64,000 nt of DNA, from contig NZ_CP124614.1 of assembly GCF_029958905.1 (NCBI RefSeq), forward strand, positions 2,356,001 to 2,420,000, given 5' to 3'. Source of the stretch: Vibrio sp. YMD68 (GTDB lineage Bacteria; Pseudomonadota; Gammaproteobacteria; Enterobacterales; Vibrionaceae). The notes beneath the pieces are model-generated. The model was not told the DNA's origin, ran no database searches, and worked only from the letters and a program-made list of their open reading frames with translations. The position numbers were made by a program, and so were the translations under genes. This document shows, in pieces, positions 37,098 to 47,321 of this stretch (positions within the stretch are counted from its first letter, which is position 1; every line of letters starts with the position of its first letter).

Positions 37098-37108
37098 TTA
37101 CAGCTCTC

Positions 37109-37960
37109 TTATTGGTTTGTCTTCCATTGACCGAGAGTAACTCGATCGTTATTTCCATAATCTTTTTCTGTGACAACATACTGGTAACCCAACGCTATCA
37201 AAATATCTCTTACCTGAGCACCTTGTTCAAACCCATGTTCAAACATCAGCCATCCGCCTTCTTCAAGAAAACCGATAGCCTGCTCCGATATCGTTCGAAT
37301 ATCGGCTAAACCATTTTCTTGCGCCACTAACGCACTCATAGGCTCAAAGCGAACATCTCCCAGTGAAAGGTGTGGATCGTTTTCATCAATATAAGGCGGA
37401 TTGGAAACAATTAAAGCAAACTTTGTTCCACTATCGAGGGGGGAAAACCAACTTCCTGATAAAAATCGTGCATTTGTGATGCCCAAACGCTTTCCATTTT
37501 CAGTCGCGAGGTGTTGAGCGTCTTGCTTGAGATCGATACCAATAACGGTTCTCTCTGGCATTTCAGAAGCCAAAGCTAACGCTATTGCACCCGTCCCCGT
37601 ACCCAAATCCAAGATCGATCCCGATTGACCCACCGATTTATCAAGGGCCAGTTCTACTAACCTTTCCGTATCCGGGCGAGGAATTAACGTCGTTGGAGAA
37701 ACCTTCAGCGGCAATGACCAAAACTCTCGCTCCCCCACAATATATGCGATGGGCTCTCCGGCGATACGCCGCTCAAGAAGGTTCTTAAAATCATCACCTT
37801 GTTGCCGAGTCAGCTCTTTTTCTGGCCACGTTAATAAAAATGAACGAGGTTTATTTAAGCTATGACAAAGCAATACCGCGGCATCAAGAGAAGGCGATTC
37901 ACTGCCGCTCTCTTGAAGTGCAGCAATGGCACTATTTAATGTTTGTTCTACCGTTAACAC
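37109..37960 (-). CDS. prmC: Release-factor glutamine methyltransferase PrmC
   Basis: PrmC methylates the Gln of the GGQ motif in release factors 1 and 2. The 283 residues have an N-terminal helical domain and a SAM-dependent methyltransferase domain (SILDLGTGTGAIALALASE at about 112; the catalytic NPPY in LIVSNPPYIDEND at about 185). It begins 11 bases after its partner gene prfA and is translated in the same operon. Confidence 0.96.
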   Translation of the reverse strand: MLTVEQTLNSAIAALQESGSESPSLDAAVLLCHSLNKPRSFLLTWPEKELTRQQGDDFKNLLERRIAGEPIAYIVGEREFWSLPLKVSPTTLIPRPDTERLVELALDKSVGQSGSILDLGTGTGAIALALASEMPERTVIGIDLKQDAQHLATENGKRLGITNARFLSGSWFSPLDSGTKFALIVSNPPYIDENDPHLSLGDVRFEPMSALVAQENGLADIRTISEQAIGFLEEGGWLMFEHGFEQGAQVRDILIALGYQYVVTEKDYGNNDRVTLGQWKTNQ

Positions 37961-37971
37961 AATCGACTAAC

Positions 37972-39060
37972 TTAGTTATTATCGGCTAACGCAGCAAGTT
38001 GATCCGCTTGGTGCTCGAGTATCACAGGGTCAACCAGACTTTGCATATCACCTTCAAGCACTTCGGTTAGGCGATATAAAGTCAAGTTAATACGGTGATC
38101 CGACACTCGACCTTGAGGGTAGTTATACGTACGAATACGGTCACTACGATCACCAGAACCTAATAGATTACGACGTGTATCTGACACTTCCGCTGCTCGA
38201 CGCGCTTCTTCCGCTTGAACAATACGCGCAGCCAGTACTGTCATGGCTTTTGCTTTGTTCTTATGTTGCGAACGCTCATCTTGACACTCAACGACCGTAC
38301 CGGTCGGTAAGTGAGTAATACGAATAGCAGAGTCTGTGGTGTTGACGTGTTGTCCACCCGCACCAGAGGCACGGAACGTATCAATTTTCAAATCAGCCGC
38401 TTTAATTTCTGGCAAATCCGCTTCCGGTACTTCAGCCATCACAGCAACGGTACACGCTGAGGTATGAACTCGGCCTTGAGATTCGGTCTCAGGTACGCGT
38501 TGTACGCGGTGACCACCCGATTCAAACTTCATAGTGCCGTAAACCGCTTCTCCGCTGATCTTCGCGATCATTTCTTTATAACCGCCCTGCTCAGATGCAT
38601 TGCAGCTCATCACTTCGACGCGCCAGCCTTTTTTCTCAGCAAATTTAGAATACATACGGAACAAGTTTCCGGCAAAGATGCCCGCTTCGTCACCACCAGC
38701 CCCTGCACGAATTTCTAAGAAACAGTTACGCTCATCGTTTGGATCTTTTGGAATTAATAGAATTTGTAGATCGTCGGTTAAACGTTCAATCGATTCTTTT
38801 GCTTCTTTGATCTCTTCTTGCGCCATCTCACGCATTTCAGCATCGTCTTCTTTTGCCATTTCTTCAGCGGCTTCTAAATCTTCTTGAGCTTGCTGATAAG
38901 CTTGGAAACACGTCGTTACTTCTTCTAGCTGTGAGTACTCTCTTGAAAGAGCACGGAATTTATCTTGGTTACCAATGACATCTGGATCGCCGAGTAGATG
39001 TTGAACTTCTTCATAGCGTTCAACAAGAGTTTCAAGCTTTACTAAAATCGATGCTTTCAT
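37972..39060 (-). CDS. prfA: Peptide chain release factor 1
   Basis: RF1 ends translation at UAA and UAG. The 362 residues include the GGQ motif in [20 protein letters not shown] (about 230) and the PVT-type codon-recognition region (about 185-190; here [20 protein letters not shown] is the following strand). Its Gln is the substrate of the downstream prmC product. It lies 77 bases after hemA. Confidence 0.97.
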   Translation of the reverse strand: MKASILVKLETLVERYEEVQHLLGDPDVIGNQDKFRALSREYSQLEEVTTCFQAYQQAQEDLEAAEEMAKEDDAEMREMAQEEIKEAKESIERLTDDLQILLIPKDPNDERNCFLEIRAGAGGDEAGIFAGNLFRMYSKFAEKKGWRVEVMSCNASEQGGYKEMIAKISGEAVYGTMKFESGGHRVQRVPETESQGRVHTSACTVAVMAEVPEADLPEIKAADLKIDTFRASGAGGQHVNTTDSAIRITHLPTGTVVECQDERSQHKNKAKAMTVLAARIVQAEEARRAAEVSDTRRNLLGSGDRSDRIRTYNYPQGRVSDHRINLTLYRLTEVLEGDMQSLVDPVILEHQADQLAALADNN

Positions 39061-39085
39061 AATTCTTTTCTTAACTTAGGTTACA

Positions 39086-39107
39086 AAGGTCACTCAAAAG
39101 TGACCTT
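39086..39107 (-). other. Hairpin between hemA and prfA
   Basis: AAGGTCACT and AGTGACCTT form a perfect 9-bp stem with a 4-base loop, followed on the minus strand by TTGTAACC. It could attenuate read-through from hemA to prfA; the T tract is too weak for a confident terminator. Confidence 0.5.
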
Positions 39108-39137
39108 CCATATAAAATGATTTATTCGCGATGACAA

Positions 39138-40397
39138 CTACTTCAGTTCATCGAGCCCCAAACTTTGCCTAATAACAGCAAGCTTAGCGGGCTCCCCTTG
39201 CTCTGCTGCACTTTGAAGCGCACGAGTGGGAGCGTGTATCAATCGATTGGTGAGTTTGTTGCTTAACTCAAGCAATACCTTTTCAGGCTCACTGCCCGAA
39301 AGGAGTGACTGAAGGCTTTTTGCCAGCAACTCCTCCCGGATTTCATTCGAGGTGTTGCGAAATTCTCTTATGCTGTCGACCGCTTGCAATGATCTCAGCC
39401 AAGTCATAAATGTGGCACTTTCTTCACTCACGATCGCTTCAGCTTGTATTGCTTCGACTTTCCTCTGTTCCATGTTGCTTTCAACAATGGATTGCAAATC
39501 GTCGACAGTATATAGATAAGCGTCGTTAAGATCGCCTACTTGAGACTCAATATCTCGCGGTACGGCAATATCAACCAACAGCATAGGTTGATGTTTGCGC
39601 GCTTTGAGTGCTGTTTCAATCATTCCTTTACCAATGATCGGTAACGGACTTGCCGTTGAACTGATCACAATATCGGCTTTAGCCAAGTGGCTAGGAATTT
39701 CTTCCAGGCTGATAACATGCGCGCCAAATTGATCCGCAAGCCCTAACGCCCGCTCGCGAGTTCGGTTAGCCACTATAATGTTTGAACACCCGTTACTGGC
39801 CAAATGTTTTGCGACCAGTTCAATCGTTTCACCGGCACCCACCAATAACACCGTTGACTCGGCAAGGGACTCAAAGATGTGTTTAGCAAGCGTACAAGCC
39901 GCATAAGCAACCGAAACAGCACTTCCACCAATTTCCGTTTCGGTGCGTACCCGTTTCGCGACAGAAAATGCTTTTTGAAATAACTTCTCGACCGATGAAT
40001 TGACAGACTTTGCATCACGAGCATCAGCATACGCTTGTTTGACCTGTCCTAAAATCTGAGGCTCACCCAAAACCAAAGAATCTAATCCGCACGACACTCG
40101 CATTAAATGGCGAATGGCCGCTTGTTCTTCATAGGTGTAAATACTCGGTTTTAGTTCTTCTGGACTCACCTGATGAAACTGAGTTAACCACTCGATGACT
40201 TTGCTCTTTGTGGCCGACTTAGTATCACAATAAATCTCGGTGCGATTGCAGGTCGATAAAATGACGCTGCCATGCACGTTTGAATTTGCTTCCAGTTGCT
40301 TTAAGGCTTCAGACAATTTATCTGGGCCAAACGCGACTTTTTCTCGCAAATCAACAGACGCTGTATTGTGATTGATGCCAATAACAAGCAAGGACAT
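39138..40397 (-). CDS. hemA: Glutamyl-tRNA reductase HemA
   Basis: HemA makes glutamate-1-semialdehyde from Glu-tRNA, the first committed step of C5-pathway haem synthesis. The 419 residues have the catalytic Cys in [13 protein letters not shown] (about residue 50), [19 protein letters not shown], the NADPH-binding region [17 protein letters not shown] and the C-terminal dimerisation domain. It is divergent from lolB and heads the hemA-prfA-prmC-sirB2-sirB1-kdsA group. Confidence 0.97.
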   Translation of the reverse strand: MSLLVIGINHNTASVDLREKVAFGPDKLSEALKQLEANSNVHGSVILSTCNRTEIYCDTKSATKSKVIEWLTQFHQVSPEELKPSIYTYEEQAAIRHLMRVSCGLDSLVLGEPQILGQVKQAYADARDAKSVNSSVEKLFQKAFSVAKRVRTETEIGGSAVSVAYAACTLAKHIFESLAESTVLLVGAGETIELVAKHLASNGCSNIIVANRTRERALGLADQFGAHVISLEEIPSHLAKADIVISSTASPLPIIGKGMIETALKARKHQPMLLVDIAVPRDIESQVGDLNDAYLYTVDDLQSIVESNMEQRKVEAIQAEAIVSEESATFMTWLRSLQAVDSIREFRNTSNEIREELLAKSLQSLLSGSEPEKVLLELSNKLTNRLIHAPTRALQSAAEQGEPAKLAVIRQSLGLDELK

Positions 40398-40561
40398 GTA
40401 TAGAAAGTTCTCAGATTAAGGGAAAGACATGTAGGCAGGGAATTTTACTTGATGCCCCTCGTTATTAAAAGAGTGAACGCGATTTGTTTTTCTGACTTCG
40501 TGATATCAATGTTATAGTCATGGCCATGAGCCACCGGGAATTGTACAAAGTGCAACCAGTT

Positions 40562-41170
40562 ATGATTATCTTTCGTCGCCTTATCTCTATTGTATTGCCC
40601 ATTTTACTGCTGGCGGGCTGTTCTACTCTTCCAGAAAGCCAAACCAGTGTCGAATGGCAAGCCCATCTGGACAAACTGCGTTCTATTACACAGTATCAAA
40701 CAACCGGAAAGCTGGGATATATCTCTCCAGAACAGCGCCAATCATTAAACTTTCAATGGAAGCACACGCCGGAACTAGAGCAGCTTCGCTTGACAACATT
40801 CATCGGCCAAACTGTTTTAAATTTATCGATAACAGAATCCGGTTCCGTGGTGAACACCTACGATAACCAAACCCTTTCTCACCCAAGTGCCGATGTATTG
40901 ATTGAACAGCTCACTGGTTTAACGATTCCCATTGAACAACTTGAAGATTGGTTGTTAGGAAACCCGACTCTTGCTGATACTTACCAGTTAAACGACAACA
41001 ACACATTGAGCATTTTGCAAAAAACCGTCGGGCAGCAACAGTGGCAACTTCAATTCCTATCCTATCAAGATGTGGAATATCAAGGTTCTGCTCTACCGTT
41101 ACCTAGAAAAATTAAGCTTATTCATCAAGACACACGTATCAATTTAGTCATTGCCAACTGGATTTTATAG
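40562..41170 (+). CDS. lolB: Outer-membrane lipoprotein receptor LolB
   Basis: LolB takes lipoproteins from LolA and inserts them in the outer membrane. From ATG 40562 the product has 202 residues with a lipoprotein signal ([20 protein letters not shown], lipobox LLAGC). [20 protein letters not shown] and [14 protein letters not shown] fit the family. The earlier in-frame ATGs at 40520 and 40526 would place 14 extra residues before the signal. One base separates its stop from ispE. Confidence 0.94.
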   Translation: MIIFRRLISIVLPILLLAGCSTLPESQTSVEWQAHLDKLRSITQYQTTGKLGYISPEQRQSLNFQWKHTPELEQLRLTTFIGQTVLNLSITESGSVVNTYDNQTLSHPSADVLIEQLTGLTIPIEQLEDWLLGNPTLADTYQLNDNNTLSILQKTVGQQQWQLQFLSYQDVEYQGSALPLPRKIKLIHQDTRINLVIANWIL

Positions 41171-41171
41171 C

Positions 41172-42044
41172 ATGATTCCGAGCATCACTCGCTGGCCATC
41201 CCCTGCCAAACTCAACCTTTTTCTGTACATAACAGGCCGCCAAGATAACGGTTACCATGAACTCCAAACTTTGTTTCAGTTTCTCGAACATGGGGACGAA
41301 CTGACTATCACGTCCAATGAATCAGGCCATGTCACGCTACTCAATCCAGTCGATGGGGTGGAAACCACCGATAACCTGATATGGAAAGCAGCGGATGCAC
41401 TGAAACGGTATAGCCAATGTGCGTTTGGCGCTGAAATAGGCATCCATAAAGTCCTACCGATGGGGGGCGGTATCGGCGGCGGTTCATCAAACGCAGCAAC
41501 GGTACTCGTGGCCTTAAATCATTTATGGCAACTTAACCTGAGCGATGATGAACTGGCCAGCATTGGACTCACACTGGGAGCCGATGTGCCTGTCTTTGTT
41601 CGAGGGTTCTCTGCGTTTGCTGAAGGCGTTGGTGAAAAGCTCACCGAAGCCAAGCCCGACGAAAAATGGTATTTGGTGGTCAAACCTCAGGTCAGTATCT
41701 CAACGGCTGACATTTTTACTCACCCTGACTTAACTCGTGACACACCAAAAAAGCCGCTAAATATGCTGCTAAATGGGAATTACGAAAACGATTGCGAAAA
41801 AATTGTACGAATGCTGTACCCAGAGGTTGATCAGCAACTTTCATGGCTGCTACAATACGCGCCGTCGAGACTGACTGGAACGGGTTCTTGCATTTTTGCA
41901 GAATTTGACAGCAAAGATAGCGCGAATCAAGTTTTAGAACTACTCTCTGACACCGTCTCTGCTTTTGTGACGAAAGGACGAAATATTTCCCCGTTAAAAG
42001 AGACATTGGCTTTTTATAAAAAAGCCCACACCGAATTTACTTAA
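41172..42044 (+). CDS. ispE: 4-diphosphocytidyl-2-C-methyl-D-erythritol kinase IspE
   Basis: IspE phosphorylates CDP-methylerythritol in the MEP isoprenoid pathway. From ATG 41172 it has 290 residues. [20 protein letters not shown] is the substrate-binding start, and the GHMP-kinase ATP loop is [20 protein letters not shown] (about residue 95-110); [13 protein letters not shown] near the C-terminus is the third GHMP motif. It lies between lolB and prs, as in E. coli. Confidence 0.96.
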   Translation: MIPSITRWPSPAKLNLFLYITGRQDNGYHELQTLFQFLEHGDELTITSNESGHVTLLNPVDGVETTDNLIWKAADALKRYSQCAFGAEIGIHKVLPMGGGIGGGSSNAATVLVALNHLWQLNLSDDELASIGLTLGADVPVFVRGFSAFAEGVGEKLTEAKPDEKWYLVVKPQVSISTADIFTHPDLTRDTPKKPLNMLLNGNYENDCEKIVRMLYPEVDQQLSWLLQYAPSRLTGTGSCIFAEFDSKDSANQVLELLSDTVSAFVTKGRNISPLKETLAFYKKAHTEFT

Positions 42045-42073
42045 AAACTGGACGCAACCCTGAGGTTTCCACC

Positions 42074-43018
42074 GTGCCTGATATGAAGCTCTTTGCTGGT
42101 AATGCAACACCTGAACTAGCCCAACGTATTGCTGATCGTTTATACATCTCTCTTGGAGATGCTACTGTTGACCGTTTTTCTGACGGTGAAGTTGCAGTAC
42201 AAATTAATGAAAATGTTCGTGGTAGTGATGTATTCCTGATTCAATCTACTTGTGCACCAACCAATGACAATCTAATGGAATTGGTGGTAATGATTGACGC
42301 AATGCGCCGTGCTTCAGCTGGCCGTATTACTGCTGTAATCCCATACTTTGGTTACGCACGTCAAGACCGTCGTGTCCGTTCAGCTCGTGTGCCAATTACG
42401 GCTAAAGTTGTTGCAGACTTCCTATCAAACGTTGGTGTTGATCGCGTTTTGACTATCGACCTGCACGCTGAGCAAATTCAAGGTTTCTTCGACGTACCTG
42501 TAGATAACATCTTTGGTACACCAGTCTTGCTTGAAGATATGGCAAACCGTGGCCTAGACAACCCAGTTGTTGTTTCCCCTGACCTTGGCGGTGTTGTTCG
42601 TGCTCGCGCAACAGCAAAAGCCCTGGGCGATGTTGATATCGCTATCGTTGATAAGCGTCGTCCACGCGCTAACGTTTCAGAAGTCATGAACCTAATTGGT
42701 GATGTTGAAGGCCGTGATTGTGTCATCGTTGATGATATGATCGATACAGGTGGCACCCTATGTAAAGCAGCAGAAGCGCTGAAAGAACGTGGTGCTAAGC
42801 GAGTATTCGCTTACGCGACTCACGCTGTTTTCTCTGGTACTGCAGCACAAAACATCAAAAATTCAGTACTTGACCAAGTGATCGTGACTGACTCGATTTC
42901 TCTGTCTCCAGAGATGAAAGCAACGGGCAAAGTAACAGAACTCAGCTTATCTCGCATGCTCGCTGAAGCGATTCGCCGCATCAGCAATGAAGAATCTATC
43001 TCTGCGATGTTTAACTAA
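42074..43018 (+). CDS. prs: Ribose-phosphate pyrophosphokinase Prs
   Basis: Prs makes PRPP from ribose-5-phosphate and ATP. The 314 residues start with GTG ([15 protein letters not shown] written as M), the start also used in E. coli. ATP-binding [20 protein letters not shown], the catalytic loop KRRPR and the PRPP loop [16 protein letters not shown] are present. Codon use is more biased than in its neighbours, as expected of a highly expressed gene. A terminator follows. Confidence 0.97.
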   Translation: MPDMKLFAGNATPELAQRIADRLYISLGDATVDRFSDGEVAVQINENVRGSDVFLIQSTCAPTNDNLMELVVMIDAMRRASAGRITAVIPYFGYARQDRRVRSARVPITAKVVADFLSNVGVDRVLTIDLHAEQIQGFFDVPVDNIFGTPVLLEDMANRGLDNPVVVSPDLGGVVRARATAKALGDVDIAIVDKRRPRANVSEVMNLIGDVEGRDCVIVDDMIDTGGTLCKAAEALKERGAKRVFAYATHAVFSGTAAQNIKNSVLDQVIVTDSISLSPEMKATGKVTELSLSRMLAEAIRRISNEESISAMFN

Positions 43019-43068
43019 TTTACGTTAAACTCGTTAAGAGCCTGGACTCTTAAACCAGTCATCACACG

Positions 43069-43100
43069 GAAAGCACTTCATCTATTGAAGTGCTTTTTTA
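43069..43100 (+). terminator. Terminator after prs
   Basis: AAAGCACTTCA and TGAAGTGCTTT pair around a 5-base loop and are followed by TTTATAT, about 50 bases after the stop codon. Confidence 0.88.
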
Positions 43101-43180
43101 TATCTAGCGTCAAGCTAGAGCCAAGCCTCTTTTCTGTGCTATGATACCGCGCTTTTTGATATTCCAGAGAGATCTAAACT

Positions 43181-43771
43181 TTGAGTCAGCAAATTAAACT
43201 GCTTGTTGGTCTAGCCAACCCGGGGCCTGAATACACCCGAACACGACACAACGCCGGAGCTTGGGTTGTGGAAGAGCTAGCCAGAGTCCATAACGTTACC
43301 TTAAAAAGTGAAAGTAAATTTTATGGATTAACCGGACGCATTCTTGTTAACGGTGACGATCTCCGCTTGCTGATCCCAACGACCTTTATGAACCTATCAG
43401 GTAAAGCCGTTGGTGCGTTGGCAAAGTTTTATCAAATCAAGCCGGAAGAAATCATGATTGCCCATGATGAACTTGACCTCCCGCCCGGAGTCGCGAAGTT
43501 CAAAAAAGGGGGCGGTCACGGTGGACATAACGGACTACGAGATACCATTAGCAAATTGGCTAATAATAAAGAATTTTATCGTTTAAGGATTGGTATCGGC
43601 CACCCTGGACATAAAGACAAAGTTTCAGGTTATGTGCTTGGTAAAGCTCCTGCAAAAGAGCAGGAATGTTTAGACGCAGCAGTCGACGAATCTGTTCGAT
43701 GCTTAGACATCTTATTAAAAGATGGTCTGACCAAGGCACAAAACCGCTTACATACGTTCAAAGCAGAATAA
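43181..43771 (+). CDS. pth: Peptidyl-tRNA hydrolase Pth
   Basis: Pth releases tRNAs from drop-off peptidyl-tRNAs. The 196 residues start at a TTG ([20 protein letters not shown]), supported by the position of the conserved VGLANPG and by an AGAGAGAT stretch upstream. The catalytic His is in [32 protein letters not shown] and [11 protein letters not shown] are all present. It lies between prs and ychF, 10 bases before the latter. Confidence 0.96.
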   Translation: MSQQIKLLVGLANPGPEYTRTRHNAGAWVVEELARVHNVTLKSESKFYGLTGRILVNGDDLRLLIPTTFMNLSGKAVGALAKFYQIKPEEIMIAHDELDLPPGVAKFKKGGGHGGHNGLRDTISKLANNKEFYRLRIGIGHPGHKDKVSGYVLGKAPAKEQECLDAAVDESVRCLDILLKDGLTKAQNRLHTFKAE

Positions 43772-43781
43772 GGTTACTATC

Positions 43782-44873
43782 ATGGGTTTTAAATGTGGCA
43801 TAGTTGGATTGCCAAACGTCGGCAAATCAACACTATTTAATGCACTAACTAAAGCAGGCATCGAAGCAGCAAACTTCCCTTTCTGTACGATCGAGCCCAA
43901 TACAGGCATCGTACCTGTGCCCGATCTTCGTCTTGACGCACTTGCAAAGATTGTAAACCCTCAGAAAATACTGCCAACAACCATGGAGTTTGTTGATATC
44001 GCAGGCCTTGTTGCGGGCGCATCAAAAGGGGAAGGCCTTGGCAACAAGTTCCTTGCTAACATCCGCGAAACTGACGCTATCGGTCACGTCGTTCGTTGTT
44101 TTGAGAATGACAACATTATTCACGTTTCTGGTAAAGTTTCACCGATTGACGATATCGAGGTGATCAACCTAGAGCTTGCTCTTGCTGACTTGGATTCTTG
44201 TGAGCGTGCTCTTCAACGTAACGCGAAGAAAGCCAAAGGCGGTGACAAAGACGCTAAGTTTGAAATAACGGTCCTAGAGAAACTGCTTCCTGTTTTCACC
44301 GAAGGTGGCATGGCTCGTACGGTTGAATTAAGCAAAGAAGAGCTGAATGCCATTGGCTATCTTAACTTCCTAACCCTAAAACCTACGATGTACATTGCTA
44401 ATGTCAGCGAAGATGGATTCGAGAATAATCCTTATTTAGATGCCGTTCGTGAGTACGCAGAGCAAGAAAACAACGTGGTAGTGGCTGTATGTGCAGCCAT
44501 TGAGTCTGAACTGTCTGAACTTGATGACGAAGACCGCGAAGAATTCTTATCTGATATGGGCATTGAAGAGCCAGGCCTTAACCGCGTAATCCGCTCTGGC
44601 TACGATCTGTTAACGTTACAAACTTACTTTACCGCCGGTGTAAAAGAGGTTCGTGCTTGGACAATTCCAGTAGGAGCAACGGCACCTCAATCAGCGGGGA
44701 AAATCCACACTGATTTTGAAAAAGGCTTTATCCGAGCTGAAGTTGTTGGTTATGACGATTTCATTCAATATTCAGGTGAAAGTGGGGCAAAAGAAGCAGG
44801 AAAATGGCGTCTAGAAGGCAAAGACTACATCGTGAAAGACGGCGATGTTGTACACTTCAGATTCAATGTATAA
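43782..44873 (+). CDS. ychF: Ribosome-associated ATPase YchF
   Basis: YchF (OLA1 family) is a P-loop NTPase of the Obg group that prefers ATP. The 363 residues contain Walker [15 protein letters not shown] at about 10, the G3 motif [10 protein letters not shown], an atypical G4 (YIANVSED in place of NKxD), a coiled-coil insertion ([20 protein letters not shown]) and a C-terminal TGS domain ([15 protein letters not shown]). It is probably co-transcribed with pth. Confidence 0.97.
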   Translation: MGFKCGIVGLPNVGKSTLFNALTKAGIEAANFPFCTIEPNTGIVPVPDLRLDALAKIVNPQKILPTTMEFVDIAGLVAGASKGEGLGNKFLANIRETDAIGHVVRCFENDNIIHVSGKVSPIDDIEVINLELALADLDSCERALQRNAKKAKGGDKDAKFEITVLEKLLPVFTEGGMARTVELSKEELNAIGYLNFLTLKPTMYIANVSEDGFENNPYLDAVREYAEQENNVVVAVCAAIESELSELDDEDREEFLSDMGIEEPGLNRVIRSGYDLLTLQTYFTAGVKEVRAWTIPVGATAPQSAGKIHTDFEKGFIRAEVVGYDDFIQYSGESGAKEAGKWRLEGKDYIVKDGDVVHFRFNV

Positions 44874-44908
44874 TTCAATACGTTAGACTCCCCTAGTTCC
44901 TTTAAGAT

Positions 44909-44940
44909 TAAGAGTCAGTTATCGCACTGGCTCTTTTTTA
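44909..44940 (+). terminator. Terminator after ychF
   Basis: AGAGtCAGT and ACTGgCTCT form an imperfect stem followed by TTTTTTA, about 36 bases after the stop codon. The 220 bases between it and the first tRNA hold the tRNA promoter. Confidence 0.8.
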
Positions 44941-45081
44941 TTCACTGTGATTAACGCTTTATACATGAGTTATTAACCTAGATTTTATAAGTGATTGGTG
45001 GTGTATTTCGATCACAAATACGGCGCTTTGTTCAAAAAGAAACCGAACGATAGCTTTATCTGGATTTATTACAAAAAAGTA

Positions 45082-45110
45082 TTGACGGTTTTGGCTCAAC
45101 TCCGCATAAT
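45082..45110 (+). promoter_or_regulatory. Sigma-70 promoter of the tRNA array
   Basis: TTGACG (45082-45087), 17 bases, then CATAAT (45105-45110), followed at once by GCGCCCC. The GC-rich discriminator is typical of stringently controlled stable-RNA promoters. The first tRNA begins 53 bases after the -10. Confidence 0.8.
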
Positions 45111-45162
45111 GCGCCCCGTTCCCAACAAGACATGTGCTTTTTGGTGAGCAACAATTTGGAAT

Positions 45163-45239
45163 GGCTACTTAGCTCAGTTGGTTAGAGCACATCACTCATA
45201 ATGATGGGGTCGCAGGTTCAAATCCCGCAGTAGCCACCA
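45163..45239 (+). tRNA. tRNA-Met (CAT), copy 1
   Basis: A 77-nt cloverleaf with acceptor GGCTACT/AGTAGCC, anticodon CAT in ACTCATAA, T-loop GGTTCAAATCC and encoded ACCA end. The acceptor and D-arm fit the elongator methionine tRNA, not the initiator. Confidence 0.93.
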
Positions 45240-45293
45240 TTTCCTAAACGCTTATTTGTGCTGGTTGCATTGAGAGCTTTTAGGAAATAAAAT

Positions 45294-45378
45294 GCGGACG
45301 TGGCGGAATTGGTAGACGCACCAGATTTAGGTTCTGGCGCCGTAAGGTGTGAGAGTTCAAGTCTCTCCGTCCGCACCA
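45294..45378 (+). tRNA. tRNA-Leu (TAG), copy 1
   Basis: An 85-nt class II tRNA with a long variable arm; anticodon loop TTTAGGT in CCAGA/TCTGG, reading CUN. The acceptor is GCGGACG/CGTCCGC; all later copies have the flipped pair GCGGTCG/CGACCGC. CCA is encoded. Confidence 0.95.
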
Positions 45379-45439
45379 TGATTTCTTTGGCAACAAAGAA
45401 GGATGTCGTTCTTACATTGATAAGAATTGATATCATTGT

Positions 45440-45514
45440 TGGGCTATCGCCAAGCGGTAAGGCACTGGCTTTTGATGCCAGCATTCCCTGGTTCGAATCC
45501 AGGTAGCCCAGCCA
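45440..45514 (+). tRNA. tRNA-Gln (TTG), copy 1
   Basis: A 75-nt tRNA, TGGGCTA/TAGCCCA acceptor, anticodon TTG in CTTTTGAT, T-loop GGTTCGAATCC, encoded GCCA end. Confidence 0.95.
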
Positions 45515-45594
45515 ACCTATTTAAAGTGGCATTTATCTGAAAAAGAGGATGACACTCGCAGTGAGATTGATTATATTGTCTCGCTCGAAAAGAT

Positions 45595-45671
45595 GGCTAC
45601 TTAGCTCAGTTGGTTAGAGCACATCACTCATAATGATGGGGTCGCAGGTTCAAATCCCGCAGTAGCCACCA
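45595..45671 (+). tRNA. tRNA-Met (CAT), copy 2
   Basis: Identical to the first tRNA-Met of the array over its 77 bases, with a different flanking sequence. Confidence 0.93.
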
Positions 45672-45751
45672 TACAACGTCTTGTTGATTTCCAATTGTCA
45701 GCAGTGACTATAAATTTGCTAAGCTAGTTCTTAACTGAATTGTACAGCAAC

Positions 45752-45836
45752 GCGGTCGTGGCGGAATTGGTAGACGCACCAGATTTAGGTTCTGGCGCCG
45801 TAAGGTGTGAGAGTTCAAGTCTCTCCGACCGCACCA
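45752..45836 (+). tRNA. tRNA-Leu (TAG), copy 2
   Basis: 85 nt, anticodon TAG, with the GCGGTCG/CGACCGC acceptor shared by the five copies that follow. Confidence 0.95.
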
Positions 45837-45862
45837 TATTTAAATGGTGTTACACACTATTT

Positions 45863-45939
45863 GGCTACTTAGCTCAGCTGGTTAGAGCACATCACTCATA
45901 ATGATGGGGTCGCAGGTTCAAATCCCGCAGTAGCCACCA
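45863..45939 (+). tRNA. tRNA-Met (CAT), copy 3
   Basis: Differs from the other two tRNA-Met copies by a single T-to-C change in the D-arm (position 45878). It lies only 26 bases after a tRNA-Leu. Confidence 0.93.
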
Positions 45940-46033
45940 TACAACGTTATATTGATTCACCAATGTTCGATATAACTACACTCTTCACTGAAAACTGAAC
46001 GTTATCGTCCGTTTTTATAAGAGACAGCTTGCT

Positions 46034-46118
46034 GCGGTCGTGGCGGAATTGGTAGACGCACCAGATTTAGGTTCTGGCGCCGTAAGGTGTGAGAGTTCAA
46101 GTCTCTCCGACCGCACCA
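46034..46118 (+). tRNA. tRNA-Leu (TAG), copy 3
   Basis: First tRNA of the 322-bp repeated unit. The 94-base spacer before it is nearly the same as the one between later units but differs at several bases. Confidence 0.95.
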
Positions 46119-46183
46119 TTATTCTTTCTATTGAAAGAGCTCTGTACTCGTATAGAGCAGAATACTTAAATGTATTCATTTGT

Positions 46184-46258
46184 TGGGCTATCGCCAAGCG
46201 GTAAGGCACTGGCTTTTGATGCCAGCATTCCCTGGTTCGAATCCAGGTAGCCCAGCCA
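46184..46258 (+). tRNA. tRNA-Gln (TTG), copy 2
   Basis: Same 75-base sequence as the first tRNA-Gln; second tRNA of repeat unit 1. Confidence 0.95.
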
Positions 46259-46355
46259 CATTACAACGTTATATTGATTCACCAATGTTCGGTATAACTA
46301 CACTCTTCACTGAAAACTGAACGTTATCGTCCATTTTTACAAGAGACAGCTTGCT

Positions 46356-46440
46356 GCGGTCGTGGCGGAATTGGTAGACGCACCAGATTTAGGTTCTGGC
46401 GCCGTAAGGTGTGAGAGTTCAAGTCTCTCCGACCGCACCA
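46356..46440 (+). tRNA. tRNA-Leu (TAG), copy 4
   Basis: First tRNA of repeat unit 2, same sequence as in unit 1. Confidence 0.95.
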
Positions 46441-46505
46441 TTATTCTTTCTATTGAAAGAGCTCTGTACTCGTATAGAGCAGAATACTTAAATGTATTCA
46501 TTTGT

Positions 46506-46580
46506 TGGGCTATCGCCAAGCGGTAAGGCACTGGCTTTTGATGCCAGCATTCCCTGGTTCGAATCCAGGTAGCCCAGCCA
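46506..46580 (+). tRNA. tRNA-Gln (TTG), copy 3
   Basis: Second tRNA of repeat unit 2. Confidence 0.95.
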
Positions 46581-46677
46581 CATTACAACGTTATATTGAT
46601 TCACCAATGTTCGGTATAACTACACTCTTCACTGAAAACTGAACGTTATCGTCCATTTTTACAAGAGACAGCTTGCT

Positions 46678-46762
46678 GCGGTCGTGGCGGAATTGGTAGA
46701 CGCACCAGATTTAGGTTCTGGCGCCGTAAGGTGTGAGAGTTCAAGTCTCTCCGACCGCACCA
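46678..46762 (+). tRNA. tRNA-Leu (TAG), copy 5
   Basis: First tRNA of repeat unit 3. Confidence 0.95.
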
Positions 46763-46827
46763 TTATTCTTTCTATTGAAAGAGCTCTGTACTCGTATAGA
46801 GCAGAATACTTAAATGTATTCATTTGT

Positions 46828-46902
46828 TGGGCTATCGCCAAGCGGTAAGGCACTGGCTTTTGATGCCAGCATTCCCTGGTTCGAATCCAGGTAGCCCAGC
46901 CA
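46828..46902 (+). tRNA. tRNA-Gln (TTG), copy 4
   Basis: Second tRNA of repeat unit 3. Confidence 0.95.
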
Positions 46903-46999
46903 CATTACAACGTTATATTGATTCACCAATGTTCGGTATAACTACACTCTTCACTGAAAACTGAACGTTATCGTCCATTTTTACAAGAGACAGCTTGCT

Positions 47000-47084
47000 G
47001 CGGTCGTGGCGGAATTGGTAGACGCACCAGATTTAGGTTCTGGCGCCGTAAGGTGTGAGAGTTCAAGTCTCTCCGACCGCACCA
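47000..47084 (+). tRNA. tRNA-Leu (TAG), copy 6
   Basis: First tRNA of repeat unit 4. Confidence 0.95.
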
Positions 47085-47149
47085 TTATTCTTTCTATTGA
47101 AAGAGCTCTGTACTCGTATAGAGCAGAATACTTAAATGTATTCATTTGT

Positions 47150-47224
47150 TGGGCTATCGCCAAGCGGTAAGGCACTGGCTTTTGATGCCAGCATTCCCTG
47201 GTTCGAATCCAGGTAGCCCAGCCA
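47150..47224 (+). tRNA. tRNA-Gln (TTG), copy 5
   Basis: Second tRNA of repeat unit 4. Confidence 0.95.
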
Positions 47225-47321
47225 CATTACAACGTTATATTGATTCACCAATGTTCGGTATAACTACACTCTTCACTGAAAACTGAACGTTATCGTCCAT
47301 TTTTACAAGAGACAGCTTGCT

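Noticed and set aside
46015..47175. Four identical 64-codon minus-strand ORFs and a plus-strand ORF at 45300-45506
   Set aside because: They run across tRNA-Leu and tRNA-Gln genes. Products of the RLELSHLTAPEPKSGAS and MAELVDAPDLGSGAV types are well-known false translations of tRNA-Leu.
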